Below are positions 52,651 to 61,831 of a stretch of 64,000 nt of DNA, piece by piece. A model generated the notes under the pieces. It was given only the letters and a program-made list of their open reading frames with translations, made no database searches and was not told the DNA's origin. Origin of the DNA: Sphingosinicella terrae (GTDB lineage: Bacteria; Pseudomonadota; Alphaproteobacteria; Sphingomonadales; Sphingomonadaceae). Both the position numbers and the translations under genes were made by a program. Every line of letters begins with the position of its first letter. Position 1 is the first letter of the stretch. The stretch covers positions 310,001-374,000 of the forward strand of contig NZ_QDFY01000002.1 of assembly GCF_003347635.1 (NCBI RefSeq), written 5' to 3'.

Positions 52651-53943
52651 ATGCTCGCCGGAGATTTCGACCTGGATGCCAATGCGCGGCTGAGCGCGCG
52701 CGGCCTCGCCGAGCTCCAGCTCGAGCGGCTCAGGCAGACGCTCGTCCGGGCGCGCGGCAATCCTTTCTATCGCACGGCCTTTGCCCAGGCCGGGCTGGAG
52801 CCCGAGCGGCTGGACAGCCTGGAGGCGCTGGCCGGCTATCCGTTCACCGTGAAGGACGATCTCCGGGCGGGCTATCCCTACGGCTTCCTCGCGGTGCCGC
52901 GGGAAAAGGTGGCGCGCCTGCACGCCTCCTCGGGCACGACCGGCCAGCCCACCATCGTCGGCTATACCGGCGAGGACATCGCCACCTGGGCGGGGCTGGT
53001 CGCGCGATCGATCAAGGCCGCGGGCGGAGCGCCGGGGATGATCGTCCAGGTCGCCTACGGCTATGGCCTGTTCACCGGCGGCCTCGGCGCCCATTACGGC
53101 GCGGAGGCGCTCGGTTGCACCGTCATCCCGATGTCCGGCGGCCAGACCGAGAAGCAGGTCCAGATGATCGAGGACCTCCGCCCCGACATCCTCATGGTGA
53201 CGCCGAGCTATGCGCTGAGCCTGCTCGACGCGCTGCGCGCCCGCGGCATCGATCCGGCCGGGACCAGCCTGCGCATCGGCATTTTCGGCGCCGAGCCGTG
53301 GACGGAGGCGATGCGCGCGGAGATCGAAGGCGCCTTCGGCCTTCGTGCGGTCGACATTTACGGCCTGTCGGAAGTGATGGGTCCGGGCGTGGCCCAGGAA
53401 TATGGCGACACCCAGGACGGACTGACGCTCTGGGAGGATCATTTCTACCCCGAGATCGTCGATCCCGAGACCGGCGAACCGCTGCCGGCCGGTTGCGAGG
53501 GGGAGCTCGTCCTGACGTCGCTGACACGCCAGGCGATGCCGGTGATCCGCTATCGGACCCGCGACCTCACCCGTCTGCTCCCCGGCACCCACGGTCCGAT
53601 GCGGCGCATGGCGCGGATCGGCGGCCGCTCCGACGACATGATGATCGTCCGCGGCGTCAACGTCTTTCCCAGTCAGATCGAGGCCGAGATCCTGAAGTGC
53701 CGGGCGCTGGCGCCCCATTTCCTCATCGAGCTGAGCCGGCCGGGCCGTCTCGACGAGGTGCGCTTGCGGGTCGAGGCCCGCGACGGCTGCGGCGAGGCGG
53801 AGCGCGCGGCGGCGGCGCGTGAGCTCGCCGGTCACGTGAAGGGCTGCGTCGGCATCTCGGTCTCGGTCCAGGTCGGCGATCCGGGGACGATCGAGCGCTC
53901 GACCGGCAAGGCGAAGCGCGTCGACGACCGTCGCGGCGAGTAA
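52651..53943 (+). CDS. PaaK-like AMP-forming CoA ligase
   Basis: A 430-residue adenylate-forming enzyme of the phenylacetate-CoA ligase group. LHASSGTTGQPTIVGYT is the nucleotide loop, DIYGLSEVMGPGVAQEY and YRTRDLT the later A-motifs, and a C-terminal PaaK_C domain follows. Length is normal. No phenylacetate catabolic genes lie nearby, so its acid substrate is open. It follows the VOC gene and is 19 nt from the DUF4336 gene. Confidence 0.9.
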   Translation: MLAGDFDLDANARLSARGLAELQLERLRQTLVRARGNPFYRTAFAQAGLEPERLDSLEALAGYPFTVKDDLRAGYPYGFLAVPREKVARLHASSGTTGQPTIVGYTGEDIATWAGLVARSIKAAGGAPGMIVQVAYGYGLFTGGLGAHYGAEALGCTVIPMSGGQTEKQVQMIEDLRPDILMVTPSYALSLLDALRARGIDPAGTSLRIGIFGAEPWTEAMRAEIEGAFGLRAVDIYGLSEVMGPGVAQEYGDTQDGLTLWEDHFYPEIVDPETGEPLPAGCEGELVLTSLTRQAMPVIRYRTRDLTRLLPGTHGPMRRMARIGGRSDDMMIVRGVNVFPSQIEAEILKCRALAPHFLIELSRPGRLDEVRLRVEARDGCGEAERAAAARELAGHVKGCVGISVSVQVGDPGTIERSTGKAKRVDDRRGE

Positions 53944-53962
53944 GGCGGCGGTGGGCGCCGCC

Positions 53963-54688
53963 ATGACCTACGATCCGATCAACCGGCTGAAGCCGGTGAC
54001 CGAGAATGTCTGGATCGTCGACGGACCGGTCATCCGCTTCGGCCTGCCCTGGCCGAAGATGCCGTTTCCGACCCGAATGACCCTGCTTCGGCTCGATGGC
54101 GGCCTCTTCGTCCATTCGCCGACTCCGCTCGTCGATTCCCTGCGCCGCGAGGTGGAGGCGATCGGGCCGGTCCGCTGGATCGTCGGCCCGAGCCCGATCC
54201 ATTACTGGTGGATCGCCCAATGGCAGGCGGCGTTTCCCGAGGCCGAGGTGCATGTCGCGCCGGGAACGCCGCGCCGCGCCGGCGACCGGCTGCCCGCCTG
54301 CCGCGTCATCGACGGAGCGGACGGCCACGGCTGGGACGAGGAGGTCGCGACCCTGCCGGTTCGAAGCCGCACCTTTACCGAGGTGGAATTCTTCCACCGG
54401 CCCTCGCGAACTTTGATCCTCACCGATCTCATCGAGAATTTCGAGGCGGCGCGGCTCGGCTCCTGGTGGATGAGGCTGCTCACCCGGATCGGCGGCGTCC
54501 GCGATCCGGACGGGCGGATGCCGCGCGACATGCGCCTGACCTTCGTCGGCCGCAAGGCCGAGCTGCGCGCGGCCGTGGACAGGATGATCGGCTGGGACCC
54601 CGAGCGAATCATCCTGGCGCACGGTCGCTGGTACGACCGCAACGGCCGGGACGAGCTCGAGCGCGCCTTTGACTGGCTGAATCGCTGA
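53963..54688 (+). CDS. DUF4336 protein (metallo-beta-lactamase-like fold)
   Basis: A 241-residue DUF4336 protein, a degraded metallo-beta-lactamase-like fold: VTENVWIVDGPVIRF, GGLFVHSPTPLVDSL, IVGPSPIHYWWIAQW and a final HGRWYDRNG. The usual HxHxDH motif is not present. The ATG at 53963 is used; a GTG at 53951 is also possible. A rho-independent-like hairpin follows. Confidence 0.8.
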   Translation: MTYDPINRLKPVTENVWIVDGPVIRFGLPWPKMPFPTRMTLLRLDGGLFVHSPTPLVDSLRREVEAIGPVRWIVGPSPIHYWWIAQWQAAFPEAEVHVAPGTPRRAGDRLPACRVIDGADGHGWDEEVATLPVRSRTFTEVEFFHRPSRTLILTDLIENFEAARLGSWWMRLLTRIGGVRDPDGRMPRDMRLTFVGRKAELRAAVDRMIGWDPERIILAHGRWYDRNGRDELERAFDWLNR

Positions 54689-54731
54689 TCCGCGCCTTGC
54701 GGGTTGGCGCCGGCGGTGCCGTCATCGATTT

Positions 54732-54774
54732 GGGAGCGGCACCTTTCCGCGCAGTCGCCGCCGCTCCCGCTTTT
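54732..54774 (+). terminator. Intrinsic terminator
   Basis: Perfect 9-bp stem GGGAGCGGC / GCCGCTCCC followed by GCTTTT, 44 nt after the stop of the DUF4336 gene. It separates that operon from the membrane gene at 54789. Confidence 0.7.
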
Positions 54775-54788
54775 GTCGGAGGAGTCGC

Positions 54789-55322
54789 ATGCAATCGGGT
54801 TGGCGGCTGATGGCGCTGCTGACGGCGACCCTCGGCCTTGGTCTCTCGCTCGTGCAGTCCGCCGGGCTGCCGGAACGGCTGGACTGGGCGCCGGCACTCT
54901 GGCTCTCGGCGACGGGCCACGGCCGCCACTATGTCGGCGCCGGGCCGCTCGCCGCTCTGCTCGACGTCGCGCCGATCCTCGCCTGCGCGGTGCTCGCCCG
55001 CCTCCAGCGCGACCTTCCCGGCTTCGTCTGGACGGCTGCGGCCGCGGGGCTGTTCGCGGCCAGCCTCGTCGCCTGGACTTTGCTCGTCCTGCCGATGATC
55101 GAGCTCATGGCCGGCTGGCCGGTCAGCGGTCCGCCGTCCGATTTTCCGCTGGTGCGGGACCAGTGGGAAACCGGTCACGCCGCGATGGCGGCCCTCAAGC
55201 TCGCGGGGTTCGCGGCTCTGGCCTGGGGCCAGGTCGTGGCGCGCCGGCCGGCACGCGAAACCGGCCTGGCGGAGACGCCGCGCCGACGGCTCCACTTGCC
55301 TTCGGACAGGATCTTCCGATAG
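54789..55322 (+). CDS. Four-helix membrane protein
   Basis: A 177-residue protein with four hydrophobic helices (about 6-24, 50-70, 80-102, 128-147) and a basic C-terminal tail. RBS GGAGGAG precedes the ATG. No family assigned. Some DUF1772-like membrane proteins have this layout but I would not name it. Confidence 0.7.
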   Translation: MQSGWRLMALLTATLGLGLSLVQSAGLPERLDWAPALWLSATGHGRHYVGAGPLAALLDVAPILACAVLARLQRDLPGFVWTAAAAGLFAASLVAWTLLVLPMIELMAGWPVSGPPSDFPLVRDQWETGHAAMAALKLAGFAALAWGQVVARRPARETGLAETPRRRLHLPSDRIFR

Positions 55323-55377
55323 CTGCCGCTTCGCGAGCGAGCATCCGACGCACGCGACATTGTGTCGAGGGAGATGG

Positions 55378-55506
55378 ATGATGATTCGCCGCTATGCCGC
55401 GCTGCTGCTCGTGACCGCCACGCTCGCGCTCGCCGCCTGCAATACCGTCCGCGGCGTCGGCCAGGACCTCGAATCGGCGGCCGACGCCGTCGATCAGGAG
55501 ACCTGA
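55378..55506 (+). CDS. Entericidin-like small lipoprotein
   Basis: A 42-residue lipoprotein: MMIRRYAALLLVTATLALAAC with lipobox ALAAC, then NTVRGVGQDLESAADAVDQ. The motif G-x-G-x-D-h-x-x-A is that of entericidin A/B-type proteins. RBS GAGGGAG lies 5 nt upstream. ATG at 55378 or 55381. Confidence 0.85.
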   Translation: MMIRRYAALLLVTATLALAACNTVRGVGQDLESAADAVDQET

Positions 55507-55508
55507 CC

Positions 55509-55670
55509 CTATTTGCGGTCCAGCCGCGCCAGCAGCGCGGAGAAGGCATCGAGCGCTCGCATCGTGCCCGTGACCGGAAAGGCGGATCGGAGGGCCCCTC
55601 CGATCGCTGCCAGTGGATTGGGCGGCGGCACCATCACGCAGCGCCAATCACGTCTCTGTTCCATCACCAT
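55509..55670 (-). CDS. Small protein, possible
   Basis: A 53-residue product (MVMEQRRDWRCVMVPPPNPL, then GGALRSAFPVTGTMRALDAF) starting at an ATG with GGAG 7 nt upstream. The PNPL-x2-IGGALR-x-AF segment resembles small sphingomonad proteins, but I cannot name a family. It converges with the entericidin gene, with stops 3 nt apart. Confidence 0.45.
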   Translation of the reverse strand: MVMEQRRDWRCVMVPPPNPLAAIGGALRSAFPVTGTMRALDAFSALLARLDRK

Positions 55671-56032
55671 CCTGCGGCTCCAAGCCGAATATTTGCTTAG
55701 TGCATTCAAACTGTTGGACTGTGCTTGGGTTCCGGCGGCGGTAACTTGCCCGGTCCGCGTGCGGGCGCTGTCCGTGGCCCGGGATCGGCAGGTTGCCGCG
55801 TCGGCCTTGAGATGGTCTGCCCGTATCCCCATCTCGCGAACATGCGATCACCCGGCCCCAGCGAACGTTTCCGGCTGCACGGGAGCAGCCTCATGGCACG
55901 AACGCGGCCCTCGGCGGGCGCCTGACGGCGCCACCGGGGGATCCTAACCGCCCGCCGCAAGCCTCGACGGCGCATCGCGGGCAAGTCCGTCGAACCAGTA
56001 TTGAATGCCGGCTGGGCCGGCCGGAGCGCGCC

Positions 56033-56446
56033 ATGTCCTTCATCCTCAGCGATCAGAACCGCAAGCATATCGCCTTCTCGCTGCCCCTGATCCGGTCTCG
56101 CAAGGAGCCGCTGGTGGAGGCGATGGAGATCAGGCTGCAGGCCGCCCGGGAGCGCGACGAGGATCCCGGCCAATCGGCGATCACCGCCATGGTGCTCGTC
56201 GACCTCTTGCTCCGGCAGGCAGGCCATCTGGTCGAGACCGGGCGGCTGGGCGACCTGTCCGATACGCGGGTCCTCCACCAGGCGGTCGACATCGCCGGCC
56301 GCCATTATTCCCGCTTCGGCGATGCTCTGGTCGCCATCCTCACCGACGTGCTCGGGCCGACGCTCCCGCGCGAGGTCTCCGCCGCCTGGTGCGATCTGTT
56401 CTGGGCCGTCATCCGCGAGGTCACCGCCGATACGATCGACGCCTGA
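56033..56446 (+). CDS. Globin-like protein
   Basis: A 137-residue single-domain globin. The AGRHYSRFGDALVAIL segment (about 88-104) carries a His in the position of the proximal heme ligand, as in the IAEKHTS segment of flavohemoglobins, and the C-terminal helix VSAAWCDLFWAVIREV fits. No flavin or GGDEF domain is attached. It may bind O2 or NO; the neighbourhood of the arginine deiminase genes suggests low-oxygen life. Confidence 0.75.
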   Translation: MSFILSDQNRKHIAFSLPLIRSRKEPLVEAMEIRLQAARERDEDPGQSAITAMVLVDLLLRQAGHLVETGRLGDLSDTRVLHQAVDIAGRHYSRFGDALVAILTDVLGPTLPREVSAAWCDLFWAVIREVTADTIDA

Positions 56447-56450
56447 GGGT

Positions 56451-57017
56451 TCACGCGGCCTTTGCCGGCCGCGCCCAGGCGGAGGTGCTCGATCCGGTCA
56501 TGATGAATGCCCAGCCTTCGAACAGCAGAGCGATGCCCAGGATCGTGCCCGGCGCGAAATAGCCGGCGATCGGCATTCTCAGGATCAGCCAGATTCCGGC
56601 CGCGATCGCGATCAGGCCGGAGAGGACGAGCCAGCCCCAGGTCCGGCTCTGCCGCATCTTCATGCCCATGACGATCTCCCCCAGCCCCTGGGTCACCAGC
56701 AGCGCGGACAGGAGCAGGGTCAGGATCATCGCCGCCGATCGCGGGTCGAGCCAGAAGACGAGGCCGCAGGCGAGATAGAGCGCGCCGAGCAGGAGGTTGA
56801 GGATCCGATCCCAGCCGCTTCGGCCGAAGCCGTAGACCATTTGCGAGACGCCGCTGAAGGCGAGCGCGACGCCGATCACGACGGTCAGCGCCAGCGTCGA
56901 GAGGACGGGCATCAGGATGGCGAAGGTGCCGCTGAGGATGAAGACGATCCCGAGCAGGAAGCTGCTCGCCGTTCGCTTCGTCTCCGGCGGCAAGGGGGCT
57001 GCGCGGACGTCGGTCAT
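56451..57017 (-). CDS. hdeD: HdeD-family membrane protein
   Basis: A 188-residue protein with six membrane helices of the DUF308/HdeD type: FLLGIVFILSGTFAILMP, ILNLLLGALYLACGLVFW, and GTILGIALLFEGWAFI. HdeD proteins support acid resistance. It starts 2 nt after the arginine deiminase stop, so it belongs to that operon, which fits since the deiminase pathway also raises pH. Confidence 0.88.
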   Translation of the reverse strand: MTDVRAAPLPPETKRTASSFLLGIVFILSGTFAILMPVLSTLALTVVIGVALAFSGVSQMVYGFGRSGWDRILNLLLGALYLACGLVFWLDPRSAAMILTLLLSALLVTQGLGEIVMGMKMRQSRTWGWLVLSGLIAIAAGIWLILRMPIAGYFAPGTILGIALLFEGWAFIMTGSSTSAWARPAKAA

Positions 57018-57019
57018 GG

Positions 57020-58264
57020 TCACTCCTCCATCGGGTCGCGGGAGATCGGACAGGTCATGCAATGGCCGCCGCCGCGGCCGCGGCCGAGCTCTGCGCCGGC
57101 GATCGGAATGACCTCGATCCCGGCATTGCGCAGCTGGCCGTTCGTGTAGGTGTTGCGATCGTAGGCGAAGACCACGCCCGGCGAGGCGCAGACGAGATTG
57201 GCGCCGCTGTCCCATTGCGTGCGCTCGCGCATATAGGCGTTGCCGCCCGTCTCGACGACGCGCATCCGGCCGACGCCGAGCGCCTCGGCGACGGTGTCGA
57301 CCAGCGAGCCTTCGTCGCGGCTGAGCGCGACCGAACCCGCTCGGTTTCCGGGCCGGTAGGAGAAGACCTGGATCTTCTCGACGATGTCGGGGAAGATGAG
57401 GACGCAGTCGCGATCCGCGAAGGTGAAGACGGTGTCGAGATGCATCGCCGCCCGCAATTTGGGCATGGCGGCGACGATCACCCGTTCGGCGGCACCCTGG
57501 TCGAACAAGGCGGCGGCGAGCTGGCTGATCGCCTGGCGCGAGGTGCGCTCGCTCATCCCGACCAGGACATTGCCCTTGCCGATCGGCATCACGTCCCCGC
57601 CTTCGAGCGTCGCCATGCCGTGATGCCGGAGCGGATCGCCCCACCAGACCTTCACCCTTCCGGCGAAATCGGGATGGAATCGGTAGATGGCTGCGGCGAG
57701 GATCGTTTCCTCGTGCCGGGCCGGCCAGAAGAGCGGGTTGAGGGTGACGCCGCCATAGATCCAGCAGGTGGTGTCGCGCGTGTAGAGCGTGTTCGGCAAT
57801 GGCGGCAGCAGATATTCGGTGGCGCCCGCGGCCTCGTGGACGAGTTGGAGCGTGTCGCCGCCGATCTGCTCCGGGAACTCCTCGGTCGAAAGGCCGCCGA
57901 TCAGCGTCTCCGCCAGCGCGCGCGCCGGCAGCGCGTCGAGATAGGCGCGCAGCATGTCGACCAGGTCGAGGCCGACCTCGTCCGCCACCACTTCATTGTC
58001 CAGGATCCACGCCCGCGCCTCCGGTATCTCGAGCGTCTCCGTAAGGAGGTCGTGCATCTCGACGACGTCGATGCCTTGGCCGCGCATCTCCTCGACGAAG
58101 TCGCGATGGTCGCGCTGCGCGGCCTCGACCCACAGCACGTCGTCGAACAGCAGGGCGTCGCAATTGCTCGGGGTCAGCCGCATATGGGCGCGCCCGGGCG
58201 CGCAGACCATCACCTTGCGCAGCTTCCCTACTTCCGAATGCACGCCATATTCGGCTTGGCTCAT
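57020..58264 (-). CDS. arcA: Arginine deiminase
   Basis: A 414-residue cytoplasmic enzyme that converts arginine to citrulline and ammonia. The catalytic Cys is in GGGHCMTCP near the end; the substrate-binding Asp/His residues are in [20 protein letters not shown] and MHLDTVFTF. The N-terminus [20 protein letters not shown] and [16 protein letters not shown] are standard. The gene sits between HdeD and an antiporter; no ornithine carbamoyltransferase or carbamate kinase gene is in the window. Confidence 0.95.
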   Translation of the reverse strand: MSQAEYGVHSEVGKLRKVMVCAPGRAHMRLTPSNCDALLFDDVLWVEAAQRDHRDFVEEMRGQGIDVVEMHDLLTETLEIPEARAWILDNEVVADEVGLDLVDMLRAYLDALPARALAETLIGGLSTEEFPEQIGGDTLQLVHEAAGATEYLLPPLPNTLYTRDTTCWIYGGVTLNPLFWPARHEETILAAAIYRFHPDFAGRVKVWWGDPLRHHGMATLEGGDVMPIGKGNVLVGMSERTSRQAISQLAAALFDQGAAERVIVAAMPKLRAAMHLDTVFTFADRDCVLIFPDIVEKIQVFSYRPGNRAGSVALSRDEGSLVDTVAEALGVGRMRVVETGGNAYMRERTQWDSGANLVCASPGVVFAYDRNTYTNGQLRNAGIEVIPIAGAELGRGRGGGHCMTCPISRDPMEE

Positions 58265-58278
58265 GACGCGGCTCCCGA

Positions 58279-59769
58279 TCAGAGGGTGAGGTATCCGGTG
58301 GCGAGGCCGTGAAGGCCGATGATCGCGCCCGTCGCGGCCGCCAGGAAGACGACCCATTCCACCGGCCTGAACAGCGTGACCCCCTGCTCGCGGCGCGCCA
58401 GCCAGTAGAGGAAGGTGCCGGGGGCGTAGAGGATGGCGGCGAGCAGGACGAACTTGAGGCCGCCGGCGAAGATGAGGAAGATCGTGTAGAGGGTGGCGAT
58501 CGCCGCCAGCAGGAGGTCGCGCGGACGTTCGCCGGGGCGCAGCTCGTAGGTCTCGCCGCGCCGCGCGATCTGCAGGGCGTAGAGCGCGACCAGCAGGAAG
58601 GGGATCAGCGCCATCGCGCTGGTCAGGCTCAGCATCAGCGCGAACGCGTCTTGCGACCAGTAGGTGCTGATCACGAACAGCTGGATGACGATGTTGGTCA
58701 GCCACAGGGCGGCGGCCGGCACCCCCTTGTCATTCTCCCGCGCCAGGCGGGCGGGCATGTCGCGGGTGCGGGCGGCGGCGGACAGCACCTCGGCGCAGAT
58801 CAGCGACCAGGCGAGATAGGCGCCGAGCACCGAGACGATCAGCCCCAGCCCGACGAACACGGAACCCCAGGGGCCGACGACCGCTGCCAGCACCTCGCCC
58901 ATCGACGGCTGGCGCATGCCGGCGACGGCGCTGCGCGCGAGCACCGCATAAGGCAGCAGGGTCACCAGCACCATCAGGCTGGTGACGAAGACGAAGCCGA
59001 CCAGCGTCGCGCGGCCGACATCGGCGCGCTTGCGCGCGTAGCGCGAATAGACGCTCGCCCCTTCTATGCCGAGAAAGACGAAGACCGTGACCAGCATCGT
59101 CGCGCGAACCTGCTCGATCAGGCTCGACGGGGGCATGTCGCTGCCGCCCCAGAAGTTCGCGGCGAACAGCCCGCGGTCGAAGGCCAGGACGAGGATCAGG
59201 ATGAAGACCAGGATCGGCACGACCTTGGCGATCGTGACGATGCTGTTGATGAACGTCGCTTCCTTGACGCCGCGCAGGATCATGAAGTGGAACAGCCAGA
59301 TCCCGATCGAGGCGACCAGGATCGCCGCGACGGTGTTGCCGTCGCCGAAGACCGGGAAGAAGGCGCCCAGCGTCGATTTGATCAGCACCCAGTATGAGAC
59401 GTTGCCGATGCAGGAGCCGATCCAGTAGCCGAAGGCGGAGAGGAAGCCGGCATAATGGCCGAAACCTTCCTTGGCATAGGCGTAGACGCCGGCGTCGAGG
59501 TGCGGCTTGCGCTCGGCCAGGATCTGGAAAAGCCGCGCCAGGGTGAACATGCCGCCGGCGGCGATGCACCAGGCCAGCAGCGCCCCGAACGGTCCGGTCG
59601 CGAGCGCGAAGGTGCGCGGCAGCGAGAAGATGCCGGCGCCGATCATCGATCCGATGACCAGCGCGGACAAGGCGAACAGGGACAGGCTCGGTGCCTGGCG
59701 GCCGCCCGTCTCCGCGGCGGCCGGCCCGGCCTGGGCGGAAGGGGTTGCGGTCGGAACGGTGGCGGCCAT
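58279..59769 (-). CDS. arcD: Arginine/ornithine (or citrulline) antiporter, APC family
   Basis: A 496-residue transporter with about 13 helices, ArcD/basic-amino-acid antiporter group: [58 protein letters not shown]. It lies directly upstream of arcA (14 nt). In the classical pathway it exchanges arginine for ornithine; without arcB here, exchange with citrulline is as likely. ATG at 59769; the upstream extension is not protein-like. Confidence 0.92.
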   Translation of the reverse strand: MAATVPTATPSAQAGPAAAETGGRQAPSLSLFALSALVIGSMIGAGIFSLPRTFALATGPFGALLAWCIAAGGMFTLARLFQILAERKPHLDAGVYAYAKEGFGHYAGFLSAFGYWIGSCIGNVSYWVLIKSTLGAFFPVFGDGNTVAAILVASIGIWLFHFMILRGVKEATFINSIVTIAKVVPILVFILILVLAFDRGLFAANFWGGSDMPPSSLIEQVRATMLVTVFVFLGIEGASVYSRYARKRADVGRATLVGFVFVTSLMVLVTLLPYAVLARSAVAGMRQPSMGEVLAAVVGPWGSVFVGLGLIVSVLGAYLAWSLICAEVLSAAARTRDMPARLARENDKGVPAAALWLTNIVIQLFVISTYWSQDAFALMLSLTSAMALIPFLLVALYALQIARRGETYELRPGERPRDLLLAAIATLYTIFLIFAGGLKFVLLAAILYAPGTFLYWLARREQGVTLFRPVEWVVFLAAATGAIIGLHGLATGYLTL

Positions 59770-59777
59770 GCCGGCGA

Positions 59778-60113
59778 TTACCGCGACGGCCGGACGGCGG
59801 TGCAGCGAACCGGCATCATCCGCCCGACTGTATAGCTCAGGGCATTGCCCCGGCCGCGGATGGAGTGGGTCGGCGATTCGAACCAGAAGCCCGTCCGCGA
59901 ACGCCGTCGCCGAAGCTCGACGAAGCCGCCGTCGGGGGTGATCAGGCGGGCGCGCTCGCCCTGGAAGATCACGGTGATCCGGCCGCTTCGCTCGCACTGA
60001 AAGGTGACCCTTCCGCGCTGCGGAACGGTCTCGCAGGCGGCCAGGACGAGCGCGCCGGCGCAGGCGAGGACCGCGGCGGCTCGGGCGGTGCTAACGGACC
60101 GGGATCCAGACAT
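59778..60113 (-). CDS. mliC: MliC-family lysozyme inhibitor lipoprotein
   Basis: A 111-residue lipoprotein (lipobox LVLAAC) with an MliC/PliC domain: RVTFQCERSGRITVIFQGER, ARLITPDGGFVELRRRRSRT, ALSYTVGRMMPVRC. The family inhibits c-type lysozyme. The start lies 23 nt inside the end of the META-domain gene. Confidence 0.8.
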   Translation of the reverse strand: MSGSRSVSTARAAAVLACAGALVLAACETVPQRGRVTFQCERSGRITVIFQGERARLITPDGGFVELRRRRSRTGFWFESPTHSIRGRGNALSYTVGRMMPVRCTAVRPSR

Positions 60114-60564
60114 AATCGCCTCCGTCCATCATCAAGTTGAGGTGCAGCCGGCGATCGGCGATGACGAAGCTTCGGACGTTGGCGATGTCCCCGGATATCC
60201 GCTCCAGCCGCGAGGGCGGGCAGGCGGCCATGGTCATCGCCCCCGGTTCGATCCGGACCTCGCCGCGCGACATGTGGGGGTTGGGCGACGTCCAGCGCCC
60301 GGTGCCCCGGTTGCAGGAAAGCTGCATCGCCGCCGATCCGTCCGGAAGAAGACGAAGGCTGTAGACCTCGTCGCGGCGCGGCTGGATCATGCCGATCGCA
60401 TCGTCCGACGACTGGAAGTGGATCAGCCGCCATTCCGTGCCGACCAGGGTCGGGTTGAACGGCCCCGTGCCGGTGGCGCAGGCGCTGAGCAGGAACGCTC
60501 CCAACATGGCCGATGCGAGCCGTTTCAGGCTTGTCCCTGTGTGGCCTCGTCGAGGATCGATCAT
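60091..60564 (-). CDS. META-domain lipoprotein (HslJ-like)
   Basis: A 157-residue lipoprotein (lipobox FLLSACAT). Domain motifs: GTEWRLIHFQ, LLPDGSAAMQLSCNRGTGRW and GAMTMAACPPSRLERISG, the DUF306/META layout. Its end overlaps the MliC gene by 23 nt in another frame, so they are probably cotranscribed. Start at the ATG at 60564; a start nearer the signal peptide is also possible. Confidence 0.78.
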   Translation of the reverse strand: MIDPRRGHTGTSLKRLASAMLGAFLLSACATGTGPFNPTLVGTEWRLIHFQSSDDAIGMIQPRRDEVYSLRLLPDGSAAMQLSCNRGTGRWTSPNPHMSRGEVRIEPGAMTMAACPPSRLERISGDIANVRSFVIADRRLHLNLMMDGGDYVWIPVR

Positions 60565-60776
60565 TCTGTTCTCCTGGACCGGGCCGGAGAAGCATCCCCG
60601 GCACTTGCATCGTCCGCTTCCGCCGCCGGATCGCGGGAGTTGCCGACTCCTGTCGCGGGGTGGACGGCGCGGGGAGCAGGAGCCGGCAGCAGGACGCTAG
60701 GCAGGCGCGTGCGCGGAGATAATCGGGGTAAACCCCGAAACCGGCGCGAACCTGTAGCGATGCCGTCGTCGGAGAA

Positions 60777-61424
60777 TCAGGCCTGGATGATATTGTTGCG
60801 CACGGCGAACCGCACCAGTTCGGCCGAGGTGTGGAGCTTGAGCTTCTGCATCACCGAAGCCCGATGGGTCTCGACCGTCTTGATGCTGATCGAGAGCAGG
60901 TCGGCGATTTCCCTGTTGGTCCGTCCCTCCGCGATAAGTTGGACGATCTCCCTCTCGCGGTGGGTGAGCGCGCTGAGCTTGCTCTGCGACTTGGTCTGCA
61001 GGAACCGCTCGAGCAGGGTCTCCGAGATGATCCCGGAGAAATAGGGCCTGCCTACCGAAAGCGACTCGACGGCGGCGATCAAGTGCTGCTCCGCTTCCGA
61101 CTTGAGCACGAAGCCGCGCGCCCCGGCCCGCAGCACCTCGAGGATGATGTCCTCGCGGTCGTGCATCGTGTAGATCAGTATCTCGATCCGCGGCAGCGCG
61201 CGCTTCAGCGACAAGGTCAGCTCCAAGCCGTTCAGCTCCGGCAGCGAATAGTCGATGATGGCGATGTCGGGCCGCGCTTCCAGCGCCGCCTCCAGGGCGT
61301 GGCGGCCGTCCAGGGCCTCGGCGACGACTTCCAGGTTCGGCCGTGTCTCGACCAGCGCTCTGATGCCGCGCCGGACGATGTCGTGGTCGTCGGCGATGAG
61401 GATGCGCCGGGTCGGACCGCTCAT
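60777..61424 (-). CDS. LuxR/NarL-type response regulator
   Basis: A 215-residue response regulator. The receiver domain has the phospho-acceptor Asp58 (IAIIDYSLPELNG), the acidic pair DD at 12-13 and the Lys of GFVLKSEA. The LuxR helix-turn-helix is LTHREREIVQLIAEGRTNRE, then LSISIKTVETHRA. The histidine kinase gene faces away at 61832, a likely partner. Confidence 0.93.
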   Translation of the reverse strand: MSGPTRRILIADDHDIVRRGIRALVETRPNLEVVAEALDGRHALEAALEARPDIAIIDYSLPELNGLELTLSLKRALPRIEILIYTMHDREDIILEVLRAGARGFVLKSEAEQHLIAAVESLSVGRPYFSGIISETLLERFLQTKSQSKLSALTHREREIVQLIAEGRTNREIADLLSISIKTVETHRASVMQKLKLHTSAELVRFAVRNNIIQA

Positions 61425-61831
61425 GGCATCTGCCCTCAGCCCTGGCCTGCGCCATGCAGACCTTCATCCGCGGCCGCTCGCCGTCGCGGCGCCCCTTCAC
61501 CCGGGTGGCCCGAAAGCACGCGCCGGCAAAGGGCGGGCGGACCCGACGATTTTTGCCCCGCACGGCGACGCTTTGTATCGGTGATTTCCCTGAGGCCGCG
61601 CAAGCCCCCGGACGAACGTGCCGTGTAGAAATGGCATGCGGTTCGTGCACCTGTCCTTTGGTCACGAAGTGCCGCTGCCCGGAATATCGATAAAACAAAA
61701 GTGCTTGCTCAGATCCTGGCAATAGAGATCAGCAAATACCTGCGGTTTTGCGCAGATTGAAGCAAGACCCAAACTTTGTTACCAAACTGGATTAGCGGCC
61801 TGCTTCCGGTCGGATATGGGGATGCGTCGCA
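61425..61831. other. Divergent region between response regulator and kinase
   Basis: A 407-bp region, AT-richer in its last 130 bp (about 61680-61810), so a kinase promoter is likely there. No gene is seen. A short direct feature GAAGCAAGACCC lies near 61760 but I attach no meaning to it. Confidence 0.5.
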
